Assembly (NCBI GenBank): GCA_034429695.1
Contig: DAOUGC010000087.1
Location: 1 to 41,092 of the forward strand
Direction of reading: 5' to 3'
DNA length: 41,092 bases
Source of the DNA: DAOUGC01 sp034429695
GTDB lineage: Bacteria > Chloroflexota > Anaerolineae > Anaerolineales > Anaerolineaceae
A model generated the notes under the pieces. The model made no database searches, had not been told where the DNA came from, and saw only the letters and a program-made list of their open reading frames with translations. Position 1 is the first letter of the stretch; the number at the start of each line of letters is the position of its first letter. Of this stretch, positions 23,801 through 32,199 are shown piece after piece. Both the position numbers and the translations under genes were made by a program.

Positions 23801-25201
23801 ATGGCCAAATCAATTATCATGCCCCAGCTTGGGGAATCGGTGGTGGAGGGCACGGTGTCCAAATGGCTGGTCAAGGAGGGTGACCAGGTGAACGAGTACG
23901 ACGCGCTGCTGGAGGTGAACACCGACAAGGTGGACAGTGAGATTCCCTCAACAGCAAGCGGCACTGTGCTGAAAATTCTTGTGCCCGAAGGAACCACGGT
24001 GCGCGCCGGTACGGTGCTGGCATGGATCGGGCAGCCGGGGGAGGAAGTGGAAGGCGGCAACGGCGGTGAACCGCAGACACCGCGCGAGGGCTTGCAGGAA
24101 TCCACCGAAACGCCGGTGAGCGCCGTCTCACCGGTCAGTGAAGATCAAGTGGCACAGGGCAGTGCCCCCCCAGCGCCAGCCGTCGGACGCGACCGCGACC
24201 TCGGCTTTATCTCGCCGGTGGTGGCGCGCATTGCCCGTGAGCGCGGGGTGGACCTGCAGCAGGTAACCGGCACGGGTGAGGGCGGGCGCATCACCAAGAA
24301 GGATGTGCTGGCGCACCTCGAACGCACCGGCGGAGGGCAGGCTGCGCCTGAACCGGCAGCATGGGAGACGCCCGGTGAGGGTGACCTGTTCCGCCCGACC
24401 GAGCTGCAGTTTGGCACAAAGCCTCAAAATACGGCAGCGGCGCAGCAAGGCACGGCGGGGCAAAAAGCGCCAGTCCAACCGGCGGCTCCACAACCTGCCG
24501 CCGGCATGGCCGGTGATCAGATCTTGCCGTTGAACACCATGCGCAAAGCCATTGCCGCGCACATGGTGAACAGCAAGCACACATCGCCGCACGTGACCAC
24601 GGTGATGGAAGCCGACCTGAGCCGCGTATTTTCCCACCGCGCTGCCAGCAAGGCTGCCTTCGAGCGCGACGGCGCCAACCTGACCTTTACGGCGTATTTT
24701 GTGGCGGCAACCACGGCGGCGCTCAAAGCCTTCCCGCTGGTCAATTCATCCTGGACGGAGGAGGGTGTGGCGCTGCATGCGCCGATCAACATTGGCATGG
24801 CGGTGGCGCTGGGCGAGGATGGGCTGATCGTGCCGGTGATCAAGAACGCTGATGGTCTCTCGCTGCTGGGCATTGCCCGTGCGGTCAATGACCTGGCAAC
24901 CCGCGCGCGCGCGCGCCGCCTGCAGCCGGATGAGGTAAAGGGCGGCACCTTCTCGATCACCAATCACGGCACGGGCGGGTCGTTGTTCGCCACGCCGATC
25001 ATCAATCAGCCGCAGTGCGCCATCCTGGGGGTGGGGACGATCCAGAAACGCCCGGTGGTGGTGGAGACAGCGGTTGGGGATGCGCTGGCGATTAAGCCGA
25101 TGGTGTACCTGTCGCTTACATTTGACCACCGCATCCTTGACGGCGCCGCTGCCGATGGGTTCCTGGCAAAGGTGGTGGAAGTATTGCAAGGCTGGCAGTA
25201 A
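23801..25201 (+). CDS. 2-oxoacid dehydrogenase E2 component (dihydrolipoamide acyltransferase)
   Basis: Forms the core of the complex and transfers the acyl group from lipoyl to CoA. Domains: one lipoyl domain (about 1-78, with the lipoylated Lys in NTDKVDSEIPS); a long Ala/Pro/Glu linker; a peripheral-subunit-binding domain (ISPVVARIARERGVDLQQVT with GRITKKDVLAHL, about 130-170); a second linker; and the catalytic acyltransferase domain (about 235-466) with the active-site HRILDG near the C-terminus. The ATG at 23801 follows AGAGGA. At 466 residues with a single lipoyl domain it is of normal size. It needs lipoyl synthase, encoded at the left end of the window. Confidence 0.95.
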   Translation: MAKSIIMPQLGESVVEGTVSKWLVKEGDQVNEYDALLEVNTDKVDSEIPSTASGTVLKILVPEGTTVRAGTVLAWIGQPGEEVEGGNGGEPQTPREGLQESTETPVSAVSPVSEDQVAQGSAPPAPAVGRDRDLGFISPVVARIARERGVDLQQVTGTGEGGRITKKDVLAHLERTGGGQAAPEPAAWETPGEGDLFRPTELQFGTKPQNTAAAQQGTAGQKAPVQPAAPQPAAGMAGDQILPLNTMRKAIAAHMVNSKHTSPHVTTVMEADLSRVFSHRAASKAAFERDGANLTFTAYFVAATTAALKAFPLVNSSWTEEGVALHAPINIGMAVALGEDGLIVPVIKNADGLSLLGIARAVNDLATRARARRLQPDEVKGGTFSITNHGTGGSLFATPIINQPQCAILGVGTIQKRPVVVETAVGDALAIKPMVYLSLTFDHRILDGAAADGFLAKVVEVLQGWQ

Positions 25202-25295
25202 CCGCCTGTACAGTGTAACTTTGCCCTGGCGGGCGCATCATAGTACAATGACAGCGTAGCAAGAAACACAACCAGGGATGGAAAAAGAGGATTGA

Positions 25296-26702
25296 ATGAC
25301 TGAACAGGCAAACTATGATGTGGTGGTGATCGGCGCTGGGCCAGGTGGATACGTGGCCGCCATTCGAGCGGCTCAACTGGGGCTCAAGACTGCCATCGTG
25401 GATAAACAATGGCTGGGGGGTGTCTGCCTCAATGTGGGTTGCATCCCATCCAAGGCACTGCTGCGCAACGCCGACGTGGCCCATACCCTGCGCGAACGCG
25501 GCAAGGAATTTGGCTTTTCCTTTGAGAACCTTAAACTGGATTTTTCTGTCGCGGTCAAGCGCAGTCGGCAGGTTTCTGACCGGTTGACCAAGGGCGTTGG
25601 CTTTTTAATGAAGAAGAACAACGTCGATGTCCACATGGGCACGGCGCGTCTGGCAGCCGCCGACCGCGTTGAAGTCACCGCGGCGGATGGCAGCGTGACC
25701 ACACTGGGGGCGAAGAACGTGATCATCGCCACCGGTGCGCGGGCTGCCATGATCCCCGGCATTGAGGCGGACGGCGAGAAAATTTTGACCTACACCGAGG
25801 CCATTTTGCAGGAACGCCTGCCGGCTTCGGTGGTGATCATCGGCGGCGGAGCGATTGGTGTGGAATTTTCCACCGTATGGAGCTCCTACGGCGCCAAGGT
25901 GACGCTGGTGGAGATGCTGCCGCGCATTTTGCCGCTGGAGGATGAAGAAGCCAGTGCTGAGCTGACCAAGGTGTACAAACGCCGCGGAGTGGACATCCTC
26001 ACGGGCACGCGCGTGCTGGGTATTAATAAAACCGACACGGGTGTGGAAGTGCGCGTTCAGACCGCTGAGGGCGAGCAGACCCTGCAGGCCGAACAGGCTC
26101 TGGTGGCGATCGGGTTCAAACCCAACAGCGCCGGGCTGGGGCTGGAGGAACTGGGCGTCAAGATGACCGAGCGCGGTTTCATTGATATTGATGAGCGCAT
26201 GGCCACCAGTGTGCCGGGTGTATGGGCCATTGGCGATGTCACCGGCAAGGTGCTGCTGGCGCATGTTGCCAGTGCGCAGGCCATTGTGTGCGCCGAGAAC
26301 ATCGCCGGGGTGGAGACGATCACGCTGGATTATGAGATGATGCCGGCGGCGGTGTATTCCAGCCCGCAGGTGGCGCACTTTGGTTTGAGTGAAGCCCAGG
26401 CAAAGGAACGTGGTTACACCGTCAAGGTGGGACGCTTCAGCTTCCAGCCCAATGGCAAGGCGCTTGGCCTGGGTGAGAACCGCGGCTTTGTCAAGATCAT
26501 CACTGACGAGCAATACGGTGAGATCCTGGGCGCGCACATGGTGGGCCCGGATGTATCTGAACTGTTGCCCGAGCTGACCCTGGCGCAGCGCATGGAGCTG
26601 ACCCCGGTGGAGATCGCGCGCAACGTACACGCGCATCCCACCCTCAGCGAAGCGTTGATGGAAGCCGCCGAGGACGTGGAAGGACATTCGATACATCAGT
26701 AA
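25296..26702 (+). CDS. lpdA: Dihydrolipoamide dehydrogenase (E3)
   Basis: An FAD enzyme that reoxidises dihydrolipoamide with NAD+. The 468-residue protein has the FAD GxGxxG (VVIGAGPGGYVAA), the redox-active disulfide CLNVGCIPSK, the NAD-binding IIGGGAIGVEFS, the FAD-binding VWAIGDVTGKVLLAH and the catalytic HAHPTLSEA. The length is typical. It is the last gene of the operon, 94 bp after E2; an AGAGGA is close to the ATG. Confidence 0.96.
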   Translation: MTEQANYDVVVIGAGPGGYVAAIRAAQLGLKTAIVDKQWLGGVCLNVGCIPSKALLRNADVAHTLRERGKEFGFSFENLKLDFSVAVKRSRQVSDRLTKGVGFLMKKNNVDVHMGTARLAAADRVEVTAADGSVTTLGAKNVIIATGARAAMIPGIEADGEKILTYTEAILQERLPASVVIIGGGAIGVEFSTVWSSYGAKVTLVEMLPRILPLEDEEASAELTKVYKRRGVDILTGTRVLGINKTDTGVEVRVQTAEGEQTLQAEQALVAIGFKPNSAGLGLEELGVKMTERGFIDIDERMATSVPGVWAIGDVTGKVLLAHVASAQAIVCAENIAGVETITLDYEMMPAAVYSSPQVAHFGLSEAQAKERGYTVKVGRFSFQPNGKALGLGENRGFVKIITDEQYGEILGAHMVGPDVSELLPELTLAQRMELTPVEIARNVHAHPTLSEALMEAAEDVEGHSIHQ

Positions 26703-26710
26703 AAAGTTAT

Positions 26711-26840
26711 AAGTAGGTGGTAGGAAGTAGGTAGTAGACCGTTGTCCGTTGTCATTGACGGCTTGATTGCTCTGTCAACCGACAACGGACAACTTTTTCA
26801 ACCTGCTGGCTACCACCTACCACCTACTACCATCTTCCTA
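26711..26840. repeat. Gene-less inverted-repeat segment between lpdA and secA
   Basis: The outer arms are AAGTAGGTGGTAGGAAGTAG with GTAGTAG (26711-26737) and a complementary run at 26810-26840 whose reverse complement reads GTAGGAAGATGGTAGTAGG and so on. Inside them is an exact 13-bp inverted pair, GTTGTCCGTTGTC (26741-26753) and GACAACGGACAAC (26781-26793). The arm words are the same as those bounding the four-helix-bundle gene 3 kb upstream, but nothing is encoded here. It resembles a non-autonomous, MITE-like relative of that element. The secA promoter begins just after it. Confidence 0.65.
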
Positions 26841-26850
26841 CATTCCTGTA

Positions 26851-26859
26851 TGCTATAAT
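26851..26859 (+). promoter_or_regulatory. Extended -10 promoter of secA
   Basis: TGC-TATAAT (26851-26859) is a TGn-extended consensus -10 box 22 bp before the secA ATG. No -35 is recognisable, because the spacer region is the right arm of the repeat segment. The ribosome site AAAGGTGA is at 26870-26877. Confidence 0.7.
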
Positions 26860-26880
26860 TCCCCCCCAGAAAGGTGAATT

Positions 26881-29800
26881 ATGTTCTCGAATATTCTTCG
26901 CATACTGGGGGGAGACCCCAACAAGCGTGAACTCGAACGATATACCCGCCAGGTTGCGGAAATCAACGCCCTTGAAAATGCCTACGAGGATCTGAGCGCC
27001 GAGCAGTTGCGCGCCAAGACCGATGAATTCAGGCAGCGGCTGGAAGCCGGCGAGAGCCTGGACGATCTGCTGGTGGAAGCCTTTGCAGCCGTGCGCGAGG
27101 CTTCCAAGCGCACCATTGGCCTGCGCCACTATGACGTGCAGATGATCGGCGGCATGGTGTTGCACGAGGGTAAGATTGCCGAAATGCGCACCGGTGAGGG
27201 CAAGACCCTGGTTGCCACCCTGCCGGTTTACCTGAATGCGCTCACCGGGCAGGGTGTGCATGTGGTGACGGTGAACGATTACCTTGCCCGCCGCGACGCG
27301 CGCTGGATGGCGCCCGTCTACGATGCGCTTGGGATGAGCGTTGGCGTGCTGCAAATGGCTGCCCGCACCCAGAACGGGCGCAATGCCTTCCTGGTGGATC
27401 TGAAGATCAAGTCAGACCGCGAGGACGCCGACCGCCTGGCGTTGGTTCTGCGCAAGCGCGCCTACCAGGCCGACATTGTTTACGGAACCAACAGCGAATT
27501 TGGTTTTGACTACCTGCGCGACAACCTGGTGATGCGCCGCGTTGACCGCGTTCAGCGCGACCATTACTATGCCATTATTGACGAGGTGGACAACATCCTC
27601 ATTGATGAAGCCCGCACCCCGTTGATCATTTCCGGTGCAGGGCGCGAGGGCGCCGGCTGGTACGTACTGATGGCACGCGTGGTGCGCGCATTGCAGCCTG
27701 AAGACTACGAGATGAGCGAAAAAGAGCATTACGTGGCGCTCACTGATGAAGGCCGCCTGCACGCCGAGGAATTGATCTCGCGCGAGATGGAAAAAGCCGA
27801 GAGCGAGTTCCCCGATGCGTTCAAGGAAGTCAACGAGAACCCACCGGAATACTGGTTGGGTGACCCTGAGCAGCCTGAGGAGATCAACGACGCGCAGGCC
27901 CAGACCATGGGCTATCTTGAACAGGCACTGCGCGCGCGCTTCTTCTATCGCAAGGACAAGGAATACATGCTGCAGCGCGGCCAGGTGATCATTGTGGATG
28001 AGTTCACCGGGCGCCCCATGCCCGGCAGGCGCTGGTCTGAGGGTATCCACCAGGCAGTGGAGGCCAAGGAAGGCGTGCAGGTGCAGCCTGAGAACATGAC
28101 CCAGGCAACCATCACCCTGCAGAATTACTTCCGCATGTACGACAAGATCTGCGGCATGACCGGTACAGCCATGACCGAGAGCGAGGAGTTCTTCAAGATC
28201 TACAAGCTCAACGTCTTCCCCATTCCAACCAACCTTGAGTATGCCGCAGCGCTGGCAGAGTCCGATTTTGTCAGTGTCGAAGACCGTGATGACGAAGGTT
28301 ACAAGTACACGTTTTATGCACGCAAGACCGACCAGCGTTCGCCGGTTTACTGGAAACGCAAAGACTACCCCGATGTGGTCTATCGCACCAACGAAGCCAA
28401 GTTGCGCGCCATCACCCAGGAGGTGCTCACCTTCCATGTGATCGGCAGGCCGCAACTGGTTGGAACCACTTCGGTGGACCATTCAGAGGTGCTGTCAGAA
28501 CGCCTGACCGCCAACAACGTCACCCGCCTGATGCAGGTGTTGTTGATCCGGCTGGTGTGGATGGAAAAGAACAAAGCCGATTTCATCCCCACCAACAACG
28601 CCGAACTGGCTGTGCTGTACCGCCCACTGACCGAACTGGACGAGCGCGACCTGCGTCCGCTGGCGCGCAGCCTGGGCATTTCCATGAACCCGGCCGACCC
28701 TGACAACCTCAAGCGGTTGCTGGCGTTCCTGCGCATCCCTGAAGACAAGGCTCCGCGCCTGGTGGCTGCCATCCAGGGCGGGGTGAAGCACCGCGTTTTG
28801 AACGCCCGCAAACATGACGAGGAATCGATGGTGATTGCCCATGCCGGTGCGTTTGGCGCGGTGACCATTGCCACCAACATGGCGGGCCGCGGTGTGGACA
28901 TCAAACTGGGCGGCGAGCTGGATGAGCAGATCCAGACCGACGTGCTGCATTACCTTAAGGGATTGGTGGACAACCCGTATGACCTTGATAATGAAGAGCG
29001 CCGCCAGCTCATCCTCAATGCGCCTGACCAGGACTACGGCATATACGAGGAATCCGTCAAGGCTTTTCTGACGTACATGCACGAGATGGAACAGGTGCGT
29101 GCGCTGGGAGGCCTGCACGTGGTCGGTTCGGAACGCCACGAGGCGCGCCGCATTGATAATCAGTTGCGTGGCCGCGCCGCCCGCCAGGGCGACCCAGGCT
29201 CTTCGCGCTTTTACCTCTCGTTGGAAGACGACCTGATGCGCCTGTTCGGCGGCGCGCAGGTGGAAACCATGTGGAAGCGCATCGTCTCGGATGACACCAT
29301 GCCGATGGAAATGGGTTTGCTGGGCAGGGTGGTTGAGCAAAGCCAGGGTCGCGTTGAGGGTAATAATTTCGACATCCGCAAGCACACCCTGGAATACGAT
29401 GATGTGCTCAACAGCCAGCGCCAGCGTATTTACGCCCAGCGCGATATGGTGTTTGAAAAGGAAGACCTCACCGAGGACGCGCTGGAAATGCTGCGCCAGG
29501 ACTTGCGCCTGCGCATCCACAAGGCGCTGGGTTCGCCAGATGGAACCCGCGCCGTGCTGCGCATGTTGGAGGAGATCCAACCGCCGTTAATGTTGAGCAG
29601 CGATCTGTTCCCCTCCTTCAGCCTGCGCCTGTTGATTGACGAGCTTAATCAGGCCATGGCGGGGCGGCAGGATATTGACAGTCTCAAGAGCGTGCTGCAG
29701 GACCTTGCCATTCGCGCGGTCAATTCACAAAACCAGCACCTGGGCGAACTGGTGCAGGAAAAGATCGATACAACCGAACAATCGGTGGATAACCGCGCCA

Positions 29801-31059
29801 GGGAGCGACTTGAACTGCTGGATGTGATGCTGCAGGACGTGCGCGACATGGAAGAAGCCATCGCGCCGATGGAGTTTGTGCGCAGCCTGTCAGAGCAGTT
29901 GCAGATCTCGTTGAAGGTCACCCAGGAACAGGCGCGTCAGTTGATGCAGGGCAACCGTGAGCAGGTGAACATGGTGCACCAGTTGGTGCGCGATCAGGTG
30001 AAGACCAACCGCCTGGCGGGGTTGTTCCATTACATCAAGAAGCTGGTGTCTGAGAACTTCGCCCTGCGCCCGTCCGACATGCTGGCGCTGGGTTGGGATG
30101 AGATCGCACGGCAGGTGCACGATGAAGTGGGCCGCCTGCTGGAAGCGCGCGAACAGCGCATGAAGCTTGAAAATGACCAGATTTTGCAGAATATTCATTC
30201 TGACATGCGCGCTGCGCTGCGTACCGATGGCGGCAACATCGAAGACCGCCAGTGGGCTTCCTTCATGGTGGCGCTGCAACGCGGTACGGCAATTGGCTTT
30301 AAGAACCACCAGCGCGGACGCCGCCAGGTGATCCGCTTGAAGTATGAGTACCTCAGCGAGGAATTGCTGGGCGGGCTGGAAGCCGACGAGATCTACGACC
30401 GCGCATACCAGCACCTGATCGATGGGCTGGAGCAGATGCGCCGCGATATGGGCGAAGGCGACTTCAACGGTCTGGCCGTGCGCGAAGCTAGCATGGCGTT
30501 AATCGCCGATGAAGGCCGGCGCGGACGTCTGGCGCGCGCGCTGGGGCAGGAACGCTATGAGGAGCTTGCCAGTACGCCTGTTGGACAGCTTGACCCTGCC
30601 GATCAGGCCGTCATCAAACGCGAGCTGGGGTTGTTCCTGAGCAATGAGCATCTGCGCCGGGTACTGCTGATCGCCATCTCCAACAACTGGATGGATCACC
30701 TGACCGCCATGGAAGCGCTGCGTGTCTCCATCGGCATGGAGTCTTACGCCCAGCGCGATCCGCTGGTGCAATACAAGAGTAAAGCGCCCGAGGCATTCGC
30801 CCAGTTGCTGGAAAAAGTGCGCGAGGACTTTGTGGGCGGCATGTTCAAGCCTCAGCGTTATTTGACGCGTGAAAATCTGCTGGCGCTGCGGCGCTCTGCG
30901 GACGGCACTGGTGAGCCGGAAACCCCCGAGGCCGCAGCCGAAGCGCGCGTGGAAAATCAGCAAGCCGTAGCTGCAAACCCGGGCGCGCAAAGCACAGCCG
31001 GGCAACAGTCGCAACCCGGTGGGGGCAGCGGGCGCAAACGCCACGGCAAACGCCGGTAA
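26881..31059 (+). CDS. secA: Preprotein translocase subunit SecA, unusually long
   Basis: The ATPase motor that drives proteins through SecYEG. Core motifs are intact: Walker A MRTGEGKT (102-109), DEVD (234-237) followed by LIDEARTPLIISG, MTGTAMTESEEF, NMAGRGVDIKLGG (from 666) and GRAARQGDPGSSRFYLS (from 764). At 1392 residues it is far longer than the usual 830-950. About 80 extra residues lie in nucleotide-binding domain 2 between GTTSVDHSEVLSERL (528-542) and LNARKHDEE (about 640). Roughly 275 more lie in the helical scaffold between EYDDVLN (838) and NNWMDHL (1268). The C-terminal zinc motif (CxCxSGxxYKxCC) is missing; the end is basic (GRKRHGKRR). The frame is open throughout, so the insertions look genuine. 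Confidence 0.95.
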   Translation: MFSNILRILGGDPNKRELERYTRQVAEINALENAYEDLSAEQLRAKTDEFRQRLEAGESLDDLLVEAFAAVREASKRTIGLRHYDVQMIGGMVLHEGKIAEMRTGEGKTLVATLPVYLNALTGQGVHVVTVNDYLARRDARWMAPVYDALGMSVGVLQMAARTQNGRNAFLVDLKIKSDREDADRLALVLRKRAYQADIVYGTNSEFGFDYLRDNLVMRRVDRVQRDHYYAIIDEVDNILIDEARTPLIISGAGREGAGWYVLMARVVRALQPEDYEMSEKEHYVALTDEGRLHAEELISREMEKAESEFPDAFKEVNENPPEYWLGDPEQPEEINDAQAQTMGYLEQALRARFFYRKDKEYMLQRGQVIIVDEFTGRPMPGRRWSEGIHQAVEAKEGVQVQPENMTQATITLQNYFRMYDKICGMTGTAMTESEEFFKIYKLNVFPIPTNLEYAAALAESDFVSVEDRDDEGYKYTFYARKTDQRSPVYWKRKDYPDVVYRTNEAKLRAITQEVLTFHVIGRPQLVGTTSVDHSEVLSERLTANNVTRLMQVLLIRLVWMEKNKADFIPTNNAELAVLYRPLTELDERDLRPLARSLGISMNPADPDNLKRLLAFLRIPEDKAPRLVAAIQGGVKHRVLNARKHDEESMVIAHAGAFGAVTIATNMAGRGVDIKLGGELDEQIQTDVLHYLKGLVDNPYDLDNEERRQLILNAPDQDYGIYEESVKAFLTYMHEMEQVRALGGLHVVGSERHEARRIDNQLRGRAARQGDPGSSRFYLSLEDDLMRLFGGAQVETMWKRIVSDDTMPMEMGLLGRVVEQSQGRVEGNNFDIRKHTLEYDDVLNSQRQRIYAQRDMVFEKEDLTEDALEMLRQDLRLRIHKALGSPDGTRAVLRMLEEIQPPLMLSSDLFPSFSLRLLIDELNQAMAGRQDIDSLKSVLQDLAIRAVNSQNQHLGELVQEKIDTTEQSVDNRARERLELLDVMLQDVRDMEEAIAPMEFVRSLSEQLQISLKVTQEQARQLMQGNREQVNMVHQLVRDQVKTNRLAGLFHYIKKLVSENFALRPSDMLALGWDEIARQVHDEVGRLLEAREQRMKLENDQILQNIHSDMRAALRTDGGNIEDRQWASFMVALQRGTAIGFKNHQRGRRQVIRLKYEYLSEELLGGLEADEIYDRAYQHLIDGLEQMRRDMGEGDFNGLAVREASMALIADEGRRGRLARALGQERYEELASTPVGQLDPADQAVIKRELGLFLSNEHLRRVLLIAISNNWMDHLTAMEALRVSIGMESYAQRDPLVQYKSKAPEAFAQLLEKVREDFVGGMFKPQRYLTRENLLALRRSADGTGEPETPEAAAEARVENQQAVAANPGAQSTAGQQSQPGGGSGRKRHGKRR

Positions 31060-31075
31060 GGAAAATCAGTTTACA

Positions 31076-31103
31076 TACAGCCGGAACATGCGTTCCGGCT
31101 GTA
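31076..31103. terminator. Hairpin between convergent secA and HEAT gene
   Basis: A perfect 12-bp stem, TACAGCCGGAAC (31076-31087) and its complement (31092-31103), around loop ATGC, 16 bp past the secA stop. The T-run is weak on both sides, but the position between convergent genes supports a terminator. Confidence 0.7.
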
Positions 31104-31130
31104 ATTGTATGGCACGCGAAGGATGGCTGG

Positions 31131-31988
31131 TTACCCCGCACCCTCCAACGCCAGTCTTACCTGGGGCAGACCGGCATCCATTCCGGGGTGTTGTGTCACC
31201 AGCGTTTGCATGGCTTGCAACGCGCAGCTTCTCACCCGCGGCGATGGGTCGGTTGAGTGAATGACCGCCAGAAGTTGAAGGCTGGCAGGCAGCGGGCAAC
31301 ATTGCAGGGCGCCGATTGCAGCGCAGCGCAATGCCAAAGCCTCGAACAGGTCGGGTAGTTCGTCGGGGAAGGCGGGTACACCTTCACTCACCAGGTTGTA
31401 CATCGCCCCCAGCTTGTGGTAGGCAGGCATTGTGCCAAAATGCGCGATGGCGTACATGCACTGGCGGATGGTGGCTGCTTGGCGCTTCAGACTGGCGCGG
31501 TTGTCGTCAGGATTGCCGCTGCCCTGAGCGAATTGAATGTGCAGCAGATAAGTGGCCGTCAGGTTAAGCGCGTACTCAACCAGCGGATCAAAAGCCGGCG
31601 CTCCAATGGAAGCCAACAGGCGGGGCAGGTTGGGGTCGGGGTTGTTTCGGGCAAGCTGAACAATCAAAGGACGAACGCCAGCCGCACCGCAGGCTGCGCA
31701 GGCTTGCAGGTTGCCTTTGAGGGCATAATACCAGGCGGCATCTGCGTCTGTGCCGGGTTTCCAGCCGCAAGCATCAATGGCGGTCAAAACACGCGTCAAA
31801 ACCGCTTCATCGCTTTCAGTGGGCAGCAGAGCCAACAGATATGACAGCACAGCCGGATCTTTTAGCCTGCCGAGCGCTTCCACCGCAAGCTGCCGGTTTT
31901 TGGCATCTTTGCCGTTGACAACCTTGATCAGCCCATTGATGTCACGCTGGGCTTCCATCTTCGAAATATTGGGACCAAACAGGGACAT
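31131..31988 (-). CDS. HEAT-repeat protein, soluble
   Basis: A 285-residue helical-repeat protein of unknown function. The ATG at 31988 is chosen because AAGGAG lies just upstream; upstream in-frame codons lack a ribosome site. The N-terminus SLFGPNISKMEAQRDINGLI and LAVEALGRLKDPAVLSYLLA parallel the start of the HEAT protein at 17061-18461 minus its membrane helix; GWKP and the C-terminal PSPRVRSCALQAMQTL also fit HEAT-like helices. Probably a protein-binding scaffold. It is a single gene converging on secA and divergent from rpsA. Confidence 0.75.
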   Translation of the reverse strand: MSLFGPNISKMEAQRDINGLIKVVNGKDAKNRQLAVEALGRLKDPAVLSYLLALLPTESDEAVLTRVLTAIDACGWKPGTDADAAWYYALKGNLQACAACGAAGVRPLIVQLARNNPDPNLPRLLASIGAPAFDPLVEYALNLTATYLLHIQFAQGSGNPDDNRASLKRQAATIRQCMYAIAHFGTMPAYHKLGAMYNLVSEGVPAFPDELPDLFEALALRCAAIGALQCCPLPASLQLLAVIHSTDPSPRVRSCALQAMQTLVTQHPGMDAGLPQVRLALEGAG

Positions 31989-32133
31989 GGTTGACTCCTT
32001 GCTGACTCTTTTGGGGACAAAACAATTGTATCCCTGTAGAATGCAGGCTGCCACGGATAATCAAGGGAAGGGATTGGTGAATTTTACAACCGATGGGGTT
32101 GTCAAGGGTGAAATTGGCACAAAGGGGGGCATC

Positions 32134-32162
32134 TTGCCAAGAATCTTAATTACATATATAAT
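32134..32162 (+). promoter_or_regulatory. Promoter of rpsA
   Basis: TTGCCA (32134-32139) and TATAAT (32157-32162), 17 bases apart. Transcription would start near 32169. This excludes the in-frame ATG at 32161, which lies inside the -10 box, as the start codon. Confidence 0.85.
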
Positions 32163-32199
32163 GACATTCTATCAATTTAAACCGAGGTACACAGATCGT

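Noticed and set aside
25605..26696. Minus-strand frame of 363 codons opposite lpdA
   Set aside because: Antisense to intact dihydrolipoamide dehydrogenase motifs; composition unlike a real protein.
27412..29580. Two long minus-strand frames (about 356 and 361 codons) opposite secA
   Set aside because: They lie antisense to conserved SecA motifs, have His/Gln-rich, low-similarity translations, and lack ribosome sites; typical shadows of a GC-rich coding strand.
32161..32199. Upstream in-frame ATG as the rpsA start
   Set aside because: It lies within the TATAAT -10 box of the rpsA promoter and has no ribosome site.
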